Source: Bradyrhizobium erythrophlei (GTDB taxonomy: Bacteria > Pseudomonadota > Alphaproteobacteria > Rhizobiales > Xanthobacteraceae). From it: a stretch of 64,000 nucleotides of DNA. The translations under genes were made by a program, and so were the position numbers. The DNA is taken from positions 2,790,001-2,854,000 of the forward strand of contig NZ_LT670817.1 of assembly GCF_900129425.1 (NCBI RefSeq), read 5' to 3'. Below, piece by piece: positions 52,841 through 61,527 of this stretch. The stretch's first letter is position 1. Each line of letters begins with the position of its first letter. The notes under the pieces were generated by a model. It worked only from the letters and a program-made list of their open reading frames with translations, was not told the origin of the DNA and did no database searches.

Positions 52841-53821
52841 CTAATTGCTGAGGATGACGCGATGCTGCCGCCGTGCCGGATGGTCGGCGCCGACCAGTGA
52901 GTTTGCGTCAGTTGCGATCACGGCCTCCGGCAAGGGCACCGGCTCGAGGCCGGCAAAACGCCTGTATAGCGCGCCCATGATCGATCCGTAAGCGGCGGCG
53001 ACAATCATCAGGAGCGACGCCGGCGCGAGCGGCACCATTGGCGAGAGCAGATAAGCGCAAAGTGCGGCCATCAGGCCACCGATCGCCGCGTACGCCAATG
53101 CGCGATGACGGCGGAGCGCCCGCGCAATGTGATGCATGCAGAGCACGAAGATCGCCGACGGCAAGATGCTCGCAACCAGGAAGGTCAGAAACAGCTGCGC
53201 CGGGAGCGCCGCGGCGATGACGGGATTGGAACCGGAACTCATATAGTTCACGAAGCCGGGCAACAGCGAGGCCAGGGAGATGGACAGAATCGTCGTCAAC
53301 ACTGCCGGCATCATGGCGGCAATCACAATCGCTGCCACTGAAGTGCGAACGCGTGTCGGGCCCTCGAATGCCAGCGACATGGCAAGGCCCTCGTCCGATA
53401 ATGGCGGAAAGCGCCTCGCCGGAGCAAGGCCCGCAAATTGGCCATAGAGAAAGCCGGCGATCATTCCCGCAATAATCGGCAGCAGACCGATGGTCAGCAG
53501 AATGCCGACGCCGGGCGAGAATAGGCTGTTGCGGATTGCGATCGCATAGCCGGCCGCGGCCATGGCGCCGCCCATCAGTGTATAGGCAATCCGGCTGGAG
53601 ATAGCGCATTGCCGCAACATCCGGTGACCGACAAACAGCAAGGCACCGTCAGCCGCGAGACGCGTCATGTACAGCATCAGGACCTGGTCGGGGGTCGGAA
53701 GGTCGTTTGGCTGGTCGGCCTGGGCCGCGAGCAATGTCATGGCCGTCAGCAGGGCATGCACCATCGCAAGCGGGATCAGCGCAACCAGTAATGCGCGGGC
53801 GGAATTATTTACGACATACAT
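52841..53821 (-). CDS. Multi-span membrane protein of unknown function
   Basis: 326 residues with about eight to nine membrane helices, among them ALLVALIPLAMVHALLTAMT, GVGILLTIGLLPIIAGMIAG and ALAYAAIGGLMAALCAYLL. Two GQFAGL or RRFAGL segments after helix pairs suggest an internal duplication. The N- and C-termini are polar. No transporter motif is recognised. Confidence 0.65.
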   Translation of the reverse strand: MYVVNNSARALLVALIPLAMVHALLTAMTLLAAQADQPNDLPTPDQVLMLYMTRLAADGALLFVGHRMLRQCAISSRIAYTLMGGAMAAAGYAIAIRNSLFSPGVGILLTIGLLPIIAGMIAGFLYGQFAGLAPARRFPPLSDEGLAMSLAFEGPTRVRTSVAAIVIAAMMPAVLTTILSISLASLLPGFVNYMSSGSNPVIAAALPAQLFLTFLVASILPSAIFVLCMHHIARALRRHRALAYAAIGGLMAALCAYLLSPMVPLAPASLLMIVAAAYGSIMGALYRRFAGLEPVPLPEAVIATDANSLVGADHPARRQHRVILSN

Positions 53822-53996
53822 GCGTGAGCCCCTAAATGGCTACACGCTACACGCGGGATGTTACCAACGGCTCAGGACAATGCATCAAATTGTAAAGGCG
53901 TTGGTCACGCCATATCTGCATCAGCCAATGTCCGAGTTCGGTGGCAAGGCGGAAAGCATATGCTCACAGTGAGTTCTTCGAGGTGTTCCTGGCCGC

Positions 53997-55010
53997 TCAC
54001 TTGAAGGGGATGGCGTACATCAAGCCGCCCTTGCTCCAGGTCGCGTTCAGGCCACGCTCGAGCTTCAACGGGCTCGCCTGGCCCACATTGCGCTCGAAGA
54101 TCTCCGCGTAGTTACCGCTCGCCTTTATGGCCTGCACCATCCACTTGTTGTCGAGACCAAGGCGCGATCCCAGGTCTCCAGAGCTGCCGAGCAGACGCTG
54201 GATGGCCGGCACATTGCTGGATTTTGCCATTTCGTCCACATTGGCTGAGGTTACGCCGAGTTCCTCTGCCTCGACCAGGCCATAGTGAAGCCACGCAATA
54301 ATGTCGGTCCATACCTCGTCACCATTGCGCGTGAACGGTCCGAGCGGCTCCTTGCTGATTGTCTGCGGCAGGACGACGTAATCGGCAGCGTTCGGCGCAG
54401 CGGTCGCAACCGCGCCGGCCAGCGCCGAGGCGTCTTGAGTCATCGCGTCGCAACGACCGCCGAAGAAGGCCTGGTACATGGTATCGACGCGATCGAATAC
54501 CAGCGGCTTCCACTCGATGCCGTTGGCCCGACCGTAGTCTCCGAGCGTCACCTCATGGGTCGTTCCTTGTGCAACGCAGACGGTGGCGCCATTCAATCCC
54601 TTGATATCCTTCACGCCGCTATCTCGCCGGACCACAAAGCCCTGGCCGTCATAGAAATTGACCGGTCCCTGTCGCAGGCCGAGGGTCACCCCTCGCAGAT
54701 AGGTTTGCGTAGAATTTCGGTAGAGCACGTCGATCTCACCCGACTGCAAGGCGGTGAACCGGTTCTGGGCCGTGAGTGAGACGTAGCGCACCTTGGTGGC
54801 GTCGCCGAGAACCCCTGCCGCTAACGCGCGGCAGTAGTCGACGTCGAGTCCCCTGTAGTTGCCTTGGGAGTCTGGCGCGGAGAATCCGGCAAAGCCGGCA
54901 CTGACGCCGCACACCAGCGTGCCGCGCTGCTTGACCGTGTCGAGCGTCCCGGCGGCTGCCCCCGAAATCCAGGCAGCGAGCAATCCCATAGCAATGACGA
55001 TTCTCTTCAT
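53997..55010 (-). CDS. Periplasmic amino-acid-binding protein (AapJ-like)
   Basis: 337 residues from the ATG at 55010; the longer open frame to 55631 lies over the aminotransferase gene and is a shadow. Signal peptide MKRIVIAMGLLAAWISGAAA. The binding-protein fold is clear: VKQRGTLVCGVSAGFAGFSA, then LTAQNRFTALQSGEIDVLY and GAVATAAPNAADYVVLPQTI. AapJ-type proteins feed general L-amino-acid transporters. The matching permeases at 57357 and 58547 are on the other strand, and no ATPase is present. Confidence 0.88.
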   Translation of the reverse strand: MKRIVIAMGLLAAWISGAAAGTLDTVKQRGTLVCGVSAGFAGFSAPDSQGNYRGLDVDYCRALAAGVLGDATKVRYVSLTAQNRFTALQSGEIDVLYRNSTQTYLRGVTLGLRQGPVNFYDGQGFVVRRDSGVKDIKGLNGATVCVAQGTTHEVTLGDYGRANGIEWKPLVFDRVDTMYQAFFGGRCDAMTQDASALAGAVATAAPNAADYVVLPQTISKEPLGPFTRNGDEVWTDIIAWLHYGLVEAEELGVTSANVDEMAKSSNVPAIQRLLGSSGDLGSRLGLDNKWMVQAIKASGNYAEIFERNVGQASPLKLERGLNATWSKGGLMYAIPFK

Positions 55011-55024
55011 TTCTGCTGCTCCTC

Positions 55025-56383
55025 CTAATGACCAATGGTCTTCAATGCGCCGTCTACGGCAGAGCCGAGCCTGTCGACGATCATGTCGATGTCGTCTGAT
55101 GTCGCAATGTAGGGCGGTGCGAGCATGACATGGTCGCCGCTGCGGCCATCCATCGTCCCGCCGGCTGGATAACAGGCGAGGCCACTTTCGAACGCGGCGG
55201 CCTTGATCCGCTGGTTGAGTTTGAGGCCGGGATCGAAGGGCGCGCGGCTGCCGCGGTCGGCGACCAGTTCGATGGCCTGGAACAGACCGCGCCCGCGGAT
55301 ATCGCCGACATGCCGGTGATTGCCGAAGCGCTCGGTCAGGCGACGCTCGAGATGGCGGCCGAGATCCGTGACCCGTTCGAGCAGTTTTTCCTCGCTGATG
55401 ATCCGCTGCACCTCGAGGGCCGCCGCGCAGGCGATCGGGTGGGCGAGATAAGTATGCCCGTGCTGGAAGGATCCCGAACCCCGCCGGATCGCGTCGATGA
55501 TGTCGGCGCTTGCGAGCATCGCGCCGATCGGCTGGTAGCCGCCGCCAAGGCCCTTGGCGATAGCCTGGATGTCGGGCGCAATGCCCTCCTGTTCCCATGC
55601 GTGAAGCGTGCCGGTGCGGCCCATGCCGCACATCACCTCGTCGAGGATGAGCAGGGCGCCGTGGCGGTCGCAGATCTCGCGCACCGCCCTGAAGTAGCCT
55701 TCGGGCGGTGGCACGCAGCCGGCAGTAGCTCCGACCACGGGCTCGGCAATGAAAGCGGCCACCGTGTCGGGGCCGAGGCGCCGGAACTCAGCCTCGAGTT
55801 CGGCAGCCAGCCGCGCCGTAAACCCGGCTTCGGATTCATCGTCCCGCCTTTCGTGATACGCAAATGCAGGTGTCACATGGCTGAAGGCGGCCGACAGCAG
55901 GGGCGCATATGGTTCGCGGCGCCAGGCGTTGCCGCCCGCGGCCAGCGCGCCCAGCGTATTGCCGTGGTAGCTCTGCCGGCGGGCGATGAAATGCTGGCGC
56001 TGCGGCTGGCCGCTTTCGATGAAATATTGCCGCGCCAGCTTGATGCTGGCTTCGATCGCTTCCGATCCGCCGCTGACCAGGTAGACGTAACCGAGGCCGC
56101 CGGGCTCATCGCCGACGAGCAGATCGGCCAGCGCCTCGGCCGGCTCCGACGAGAAGAAGCCGGTATGGGCATAAGCGAGTTTCGAAGCCTGTCTGGAAAT
56201 AGCCTCGATCACGCGCGGATGTTGATGTCCGAGACAGGAAACGGCGGCGCCGCCGGAACCGTCGAGAATCCGGCGCCCATCCTCGGCAATGAGCCACACG
56301 CCTTCGCCACCGACCGCCAGGGGAGGCGTTTCGCGCAGGCTTCGATGCAGCACGCGGCTGTGTCTGGTGCCCATCCCATTCAA
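55025..56383 (-). CDS. Class III PLP aminotransferase
   Basis: 452 residues. Key parts: GGAAVSCLGHQHPRVIEAIS, YLVSGGSEAIEASIKLARQY, LLILDEVMCGMGRTGTLHAW with the PLP-contact Asp, and AIAKGLGGGYQPIGAMLAS with the PLP lysine. The family includes omega-amino-acid and diamine aminotransferases, such as taurine- or putrescine-pyruvate types. It overlaps the RpiR gene by ATGA and stands 15 bases before the binding-protein gene, so the three form one operon, probably for uptake and use of an amino compound. Confidence 0.93.
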   Translation of the reverse strand: MNGMGTRHSRVLHRSLRETPPLAVGGEGVWLIAEDGRRILDGSGGAAVSCLGHQHPRVIEAISRQASKLAYAHTGFFSSEPAEALADLLVGDEPGGLGYVYLVSGGSEAIEASIKLARQYFIESGQPQRQHFIARRQSYHGNTLGALAAGGNAWRREPYAPLLSAAFSHVTPAFAYHERRDDESEAGFTARLAAELEAEFRRLGPDTVAAFIAEPVVGATAGCVPPPEGYFRAVREICDRHGALLILDEVMCGMGRTGTLHAWEQEGIAPDIQAIAKGLGGGYQPIGAMLASADIIDAIRRGSGSFQHGHTYLAHPIACAAALEVQRIISEEKLLERVTDLGRHLERRLTERFGNHRHVGDIRGRGLFQAIELVADRGSRAPFDPGLKLNQRIKAAAFESGLACYPAGGTMDGRSGDHVMLAPPYIATSDDIDMIVDRLGSAVDGALKTIGH

Positions 56384-57255
56384 CCTTTCTCGGCAACGTA
56401 TTGCGACATCGCCGCGAGGCGAGCTTCGGTTTCCTTGAGGCGGCGTTTCGCGGCCGCGCCGCCGAGCGCAAATGTGACGGCGGCAAGCGACTGCGCGATC
56501 GCAATCGCACCGGTCAGGCTCGGAAAGAAACCGGGCGAGGCGGCCGCCTCGAACAGGAGCAGGTGATCGGCGCCCTCCGCCATGGGTGCGGCGATCGTGT
56601 CAGCGATCGCAATCAGCGCCGCGCGGGAACGATGCGCCGCGCGCGCCGACAGTACGCTTGCGGTCGAATAGGGCGCAAAGCCGACGACGATGACGGCGTC
56701 GCCGGCACCAAATGCCCCGAGGTCGAGATCCTCCGGACCCGACCCGCCAACCAGCTGCACCGCTTCGGGCCGGAACAGGCGAAGCTGGTAATTGAGCAGT
56801 TCCGCCACGCTGCGGCAGCTTCGAAAGCCGGCGATCCAAATCCGCTGCGCTGTACACAGGGTCTTGGCAGCCGCTGCCACGCTGCTTGAGGAAATGCGGA
56901 CAAGGCCTGCCGCTTCGGCTTCGAGCTTGTCGGCGACCAGCGAGACATCGGAATTGGGGCCGTGGCGCCGTCCCTTGGTTCGGCCCGAGAACGGAGAGGG
57001 CTGCGCGGGCCGGCGCGCCTCGGTAAGGGCGGCGCGGAGTTCATCCCACCCCGAATAACCCAGCGCCTGCGCGAGCCGGGTGAAGGACGCGGGATCGGCA
57101 CCCGCGACGGCGGCCAGTTCGCGCATCGAACGCGTGGTGGCGTCGTAATCGTTGGCGGCAACGAAGCGCCCGACTTCCCGCAGCCGCATCGGCAGCGAGG
57201 GCAGGGCGCTGCAGAGTTCATTGAGCGGCGAAGACTTCGGATGCGGCTGGGTCAT
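56380..57255 (-). CDS. RpiR-family regulator with SIS domain
   Basis: 291 residues from the ATG at 57255; the longer frame to 57618 overlaps the divergent permease. N-terminal HTH_6: RSMRELAAVAGADPASFTRL and QALGYSGWDELRAAL. C-terminal SIS domain: RIWIAGFRSCRSVAELLNYQ then DAVIVVGFAPYSTASVL. RpiR proteins usually sense sugar phosphates; those next to amino-acid gene sets may sense other ligands. It likely controls both its own operon and the divergent permease genes 101 bases away. Confidence 0.9.
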   Translation of the reverse strand: MTQPHPKSSPLNELCSALPSLPMRLREVGRFVAANDYDATTRSMRELAAVAGADPASFTRLAQALGYSGWDELRAALTEARRPAQPSPFSGRTKGRRHGPNSDVSLVADKLEAEAAGLVRISSSSVAAAAKTLCTAQRIWIAGFRSCRSVAELLNYQLRLFRPEAVQLVGGSGPEDLDLGAFGAGDAVIVVGFAPYSTASVLSARAAHRSRAALIAIADTIAAPMAEGADHLLLFEAAASPGFFPSLTGAIAIAQSLAAVTFALGGAAAKRRLKETEARLAAMSQYVAEKG

Positions 57256-57356
57256 GAAACATACGTTGCATAAATGTCGATTTTGTGCAACATATGAAAC
57301 GTGCCGCCCCCGAGCGCATGGCCGAAGATCGCTGCTGACAGAAGGATCCTTGTGCT

Positions 57357-58543
57357 GTGACGACCGCCACGTCCGGATCCGTTCGCCGCAAGCCGTCGCG
57401 CTTCTCGCTGCGCAACGAGCGCGTCGCCGGATATTTCTGGCAGGTCGTGGTGGTGGGTCTTGCGATCGCCGTGGTGTTCTGGCTCTGGTCCAACGCGGTT
57501 CACAATCTGTCGGTGCGCCGCATCTCGACCGGCTTTGCCTTTCTGGGCCGCGAGGCCGGGATGCCGATTGCCGATGCCTGGATCTCCTACAGCCCCCAGA
57601 ACACCTATCTGCGCGCATTCATCGTCGGCCTCGTCAACACGCTTCGTATTGCAATGATCGGTATCGTGCTCGCGACGGTGCTCGGAACGCTGATCGGCAT
57701 CGCGCGGCTGTCGTCCAACTGGCTGCTGTCCCGCCTGGCGGCGGTCTATGTCGAAGTGTTGCGTGATATTCCACTGTTGCTCCAGCTTCTGTTCTGGTAC
57801 GTGCTGATGCAGGGGCTTCCAGCAGCCCGCGCCGCATGGATGCCGATCGGCGGCGTATTTTTGTCGAACCGCGGTCTGATGCTGCCCTCGATACCGATCG
57901 AGGCGGGAAATCTCTGCGTGATCGGTACCGCCGCGCTCGGGCTGATCGCGTCGTATGCGCTGCGCCGGCGATTTGTGGCGCGGCAGCTGCTCGATGGGAC
58001 GCCGCGTTCACTCTGGCCTTACGCGCTCTTTCTGATGGTCGGACTGCCGGCGCTGGTGTCGTGGGGACTGAGCATATCCTGGACCATCGCGATGCCCGAG
58101 TTGCGTGGCTTCAATTTTGTCGGCGGATTGACGTTGTCGCCGGAGTATTTCGCACTGCTGGTCGCGCTCGTCACCTATACCTCGGCCTTCATCGCCGAGA
58201 TCGTGCGGAGCGGCATCCAGGCCGTTCCGAAGGGGCAGTGGGATGCCGCCATGGCGCTCGGTCTGCGCCGTGGTTTCGTCCTTCAGCACATCGTCATGCC
58301 GCAGGCACTTCGCGTCATCATACCGCCGATGACCAGCCAGTATCTGAACCTGACCAAGAATTCGTCGCTGGCCGTCGCGGTCGGTTACCAGGACATCGTG
58401 TCGATCGCCAATACGACGCTGAACCAGACCGGCCAGGCATCGAATCGATCGCGCTGATCATGGGGGTGTTCCTGACGATCAGCCTCGGCATCAGCCTGTT
58501 CATGAACTGGTACAATGCGCGCATCGCGCTGTCGGAGCGCTGA
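57357..58543 (+). pseudogene. Amino-acid ABC permease (AapQ-like), frameshifted
   Basis: From a GTG at 57357 the frame covers the TM regions (VVVVGLAIAVVFWLWSNAVH; LVNTLRIAMIGIVLATVLGT) and the EAA loop region (IVRSGIQAVPKGQWDAAMAL). It stops early at 58457, after NTTLNQTGQA. The native ending SIALIMGVFLTISLGISLFM continues in another frame to 58543. One missing base at about 58438 accounts for it. The family end fits AapQ-type proteins. Real decay or a sequencing error cannot be told apart here. Confidence 0.7.
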
Positions 58544-58546
58544 TCG

Positions 58547-59668
58547 ATGACGTCGCTGACGGGTGCGCGGCAAGATACGCTTCCCTCCGGCCGGTCGCGA
58601 TCGCGCAGGACCGGAAGCGGCGGCGCGATCGGTTGGCTGCGCGCCAATCTGTTTCCCTCGATACCCTCGACCGTCATCTCCCTGCTGCTGATCTTCCTGC
58701 TCGCGAAGGCGAGCGTGAGCTTCGTGCAGTGGGGCTTCTGGAACGCGATCTGGACGGTTCCCGGCGATCAGACCGGCGCCTGCCGAGCCATCCGCGGGCT
58801 TGGCGCCTGCTGGGCCGTCATCCCCGAAAAGTATCGCTTCATCCTGTTCGGCACTTATCCCTTCGATCAGCAATGGCGCCCCGCGCTTGCGGTGCTGACC
58901 TTCATCGCACTCTTCCTCGTATCGAGCCGCCGCAGCTGGTGGCGCAAGGAGCTTGTGCTGGCGTGGGCTACGGCACTCGTCGTGATTGGCCTGCTGATGT
59001 GGGGCGGCGTCTTCGGGCTGACTTACGTGTCCCAGGATCGCTGGGGCGGGCTGCCGGTGACGCTGATCCTTGCGACATTCGGGCTGGCCTTCGGTTTTCC
59101 GCTCGGAATTGTCGTCGCGCTCGGCCGGCGTTCAAGGCTGCCCGCGATCCGGTCGCTTTGCGTGCTCTATGTCGAACTCGTCCGTGGCGTGCCGCTGGTC
59201 AGCCTGCTGTTCATGTCGAGCGTCATGTTTCCGCTGTTCTTGCCCGATGGCTTCAACATCGACAAACTGCTGCGGGCGCAGGTTGCCTTCGTGCTCTATG
59301 CCGGGGCCTATCTGGCGGAAGTCATTCGCGGCGGCTTGCAAGCGGTTCCCAGCGGTCAGCACGAAGCGGCCGACGCGCTCGGCCTGTCGTATTGGCGGAA
59401 GAACGGGCTGGTCATTCTGCCGCAGGCGATCCGGCACGTCATACCGCCATTGGTGAACACGTTCCTCGCGTTCTTCAAGGATACCAGCCTGGTCCTGATC
59501 ATCGGCATCTTCGACCTGCTGACGACGGCGAAGACCGCGATCGTGGATCCCGCCTGGCAATCGTTCAGCGTCGAGGTCTACCTGTTCGTGGGCCTGATTT
59601 ATTTTGTCTTCTCCTTTGCCATGTCACGCTACAGCCGGCGCCTCGAAAGCGAGGCCAAATCGGCCTGA
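58547..59668 (+). CDS. Amino-acid ABC permease (AapM-like)
   Basis: 373 residues starting four bases after the AapQ-like gene. Helices include VISLLLIFLLAKASVSFVQW and TLILATFGLAFGFPLGIVV. The EAA loop is VIRGGLQAVPSGQHEAADAL followed by GLSYW; the end is VYLFVGLIYFVFSFAMSRYS. It would pair with AapQ. In intact aap operons an ATPase gene (aapP) follows; here the next sequence is an integrase remnant, so the transporter is incomplete in this window. Confidence 0.9.
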   Translation: MTSLTGARQDTLPSGRSRSRRTGSGGAIGWLRANLFPSIPSTVISLLLIFLLAKASVSFVQWGFWNAIWTVPGDQTGACRAIRGLGACWAVIPEKYRFILFGTYPFDQQWRPALAVLTFIALFLVSSRRSWWRKELVLAWATALVVIGLLMWGGVFGLTYVSQDRWGGLPVTLILATFGLAFGFPLGIVVALGRRSRLPAIRSLCVLYVELVRGVPLVSLLFMSSVMFPLFLPDGFNIDKLLRAQVAFVLYAGAYLAEVIRGGLQAVPSGQHEAADALGLSYWRKNGLVILPQAIRHVIPPLVNTFLAFFKDTSLVLIIGIFDLLTTAKTAIVDPAWQSFSVEVYLFVGLIYFVFSFAMSRYSRRLESEAKSA

Positions 59669-59805
59669 CCGCGCTTGCCGTCCGGTGCTGTGAAGCGAAA
59701 TGCCCAGACCCTTTCATCGCCATCGCCCACGTGAAGATAGAGGCCACCGCCATCGGCGTGGGCTCCAGCTTTCCTGGTTTTAATTTGGCTGATGTTGAGC
59801 GGCAC
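59666..59805 (-). pseudogene. 5' remnant of a tyrosine integrase
   Basis: The frame PLNISQIKTRKAGAHADGGG followed by RVWAFRFTAPDGKRGQADL matches the N-terminus of the intact integrase at 51217-52470 (PLNPNQLKSLPCGDHRDGGG and RVWAFRFTAPDGKR). All after about 46 residues is missing and the end of the AapM-like gene takes its place. It is the same class of enzyme, placed at the same distance from a 19-bp repeat. Confidence 0.8.
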
Positions 59806-60048
59806 GTTACGGTCTCCCAGATACGTGCCGGGTCGGGCCCCGATGTTTTTGTGGTTTATCACCGTCGCCGATTATTTGGAGAGGTAGGGCCGTTCGACTA
59901 CCAGTTTACGACCGGTTCTCGCCCGCGCACAGACGATGGTGAGTGATGCTAGACGACAAGTTATGCAGCTAAGCATATGGGAAATAAGATGATTTCCACC
60001 AATCGACGACAGCGGATGACAGCGGGTGATGCGCCCAAAATGGGTGCG

Positions 60049-60067
60049 TGATCCGTGACGGCATTCG
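60049..60067. repeat. Attachment-site repeat, right copy
   Basis: TGATCCGTGACGGCATTCG, identical to 52669-52687. It spans the GTG start (60055) of the sensor kinase, so it looks like the island-chromosome junction. Confidence 0.75.
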
Positions 60068-61527
60068 GTAAGCTGATCCGGACCACGGCGTTTCGGTTGA
60101 CGCTGGTCTATCTGTTCTTGTTTGCGCTGTTTGCCGCGTCGCTGCTGGGCTATTTTGCCTGGAACACGCGCCGGCTGATTACCGAGCAGATTACCTCGAC
60201 GGTGAACGTGGAAACCGGCGAGATCAGCGACATCTTCGGGCGGCGCGGATTGCGCGGACTGGTTCTCACCATCGAGAACCGGGCGTTGCGGCCGGGTGCC
60301 AACCTCTACCTCGTGACCACGCCGACCGGGCAGGGCATCGCCGGCAATGTCGGCTCGCTGGCACCGGGTGTGATGGCCACCACCGGCTGGTCCGAAACCG
60401 CCTATCGGCGGCTGGACGAACAGGACACCGCCGATCATCGCGCGCTGGTGCGCGTCACCGAACTGAGCAGCGGCTTCCGGCTTTTGGTCGGGCGCGATCT
60501 GGAGGAACGCAGGCGGCTGTTCGGCATCATCGCGAAAGCCGCGCAATGGTCGGTGCTGGTCGTGGTCGTACTCGGCCTTGGCGGCGGCATCTTTGTCGCG
60601 CGGCGCGTGTTGCGGCGTATCGATGCCATGACCGGTACCACCCAGCGCATCATGGCCGGAGATCTGAGCGGGCGGCTGCCGGTCGGCCGCAGCGGCGACG
60701 AACTCGATCGCCTCGCGGAAAATCTCAACGCCATGCTGGAGCGGATCGAAGCCCTGATGATGGGCTTGAAGGAAGTTTCCGACAACATCGCCCACGATCT
60801 GAAGACGCCGCTGACACGATTGCGCAATCGTGCCGAAGAGGCGCTGGCGAAATCCGGCAGCGAGACCGAATACCGCGGTGCGCTGGAACGAACCATCGAG
60901 GAGTCCGATGGTCTGATCCGGACCTTCAATGCGCTGCTAATGATCGCGCGCGCCGAATCCGGACAGGCGCGCGGCAACATGGACGACTTCGACGCCGCCG
61001 AAGTTGCCAATGGCATTCACGAACTCTACGAACCGCTTGCCGAAGACGACGGCATGACCTTGCACGTCAAGACGGCGCCGGCACCGCTTCACGGCAACCG
61101 TGAATTGATCAGTCAGGCACTGGCGAATCTGGTCGAGAATGCGATCAAATACGGCAAACCCGTCGCGGCCGCGCAGCCGCTGGGTGCCGACGCGGTCGCC
61201 GGCACCGCCAGCAGAGAGATCCTGATCGAGGCGCGGCGCGATGGCGATCAGGTGCTGCTCAGCGTCACCGACCACGGGCCGGGGATTCCGCAGGCCGATC
61301 GCAAACATGCGGTGGAACGATTTGTGCGGCTCGAGGCCAGCCGCACCCAGCCGGGTTCCGGTCTTGGATTGAGCCTGGCATCGGCCGTGGCGACGCTGCA
61401 CGGCGGTGAACTCAGGCTCGGCGATGCTCACCCCGGACTTAACGCGACCCTGGCGATCCCGGCGCGCGCGGGCGTCAGTGACAGGCTTGCGGCTCAAACG
61501 CCGGATGTGCCACAGAAGGTGGCATGA
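60055..61527 (+). CDS. Two-component sensor histidine kinase
   Basis: 490 residues. First membrane helix at about 13-35 (TLVYLFLFALFAASLLGYFA), a periplasmic sensor part, a second helix near 160-182, then a HAMP (VARRVLRRIDAMTGTTQRIM), a dimerisation box VSDNIAHDLKTPLTRLRN with the phospho-His at 247, and an ATPase domain (ALANLVENAIKYGKP; SVTDHGPGIPQADRKHAVER). It is coupled to glnE by ATGA. Such kinases normally follow their response regulator gene; that gene is not in the window, since the inserted block ends right at the GTG start. N-terminal residues and promoter may therefore be altered. Confidence 0.9.
   Translation: MTAFGKLIRTTAFRLTLVYLFLFALFAASLLGYFAWNTRRLITEQITSTVNVETGEISDIFGRRGLRGLVLTIENRALRPGANLYLVTTPTGQGIAGNVGSLAPGVMATTGWSETAYRRLDEQDTADHRALVRVTELSSGFRLLVGRDLEERRRLFGIIAKAAQWSVLVVVVLGLGGGIFVARRVLRRIDAMTGTTQRIMAGDLSGRLPVGRSGDELDRLAENLNAMLERIEALMMGLKEVSDNIAHDLKTPLTRLRNRAEEALAKSGSETEYRGALERTIEESDGLIRTFNALLMIARAESGQARGNMDDFDAAEVANGIHELYEPLAEDDGMTLHVKTAPAPLHGNRELISQALANLVENAIKYGKPVAAAQPLGADAVAGTASREILIEARRDGDQVLLSVTDHGPGIPQADRKHAVERFVRLEASRTQPGSGLGLSLASAVATLHGGELRLGDAHPGLNATLAIPARAGVSDRLAAQTPDVPQKVA

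Noticed and set aside
55010..55631. N-terminal extension of the binding-protein frame
   Set aside because: It has a proline/arginine-rich shadow composition over the aminotransferase gene, while a perfect signal peptide begins at 55010.
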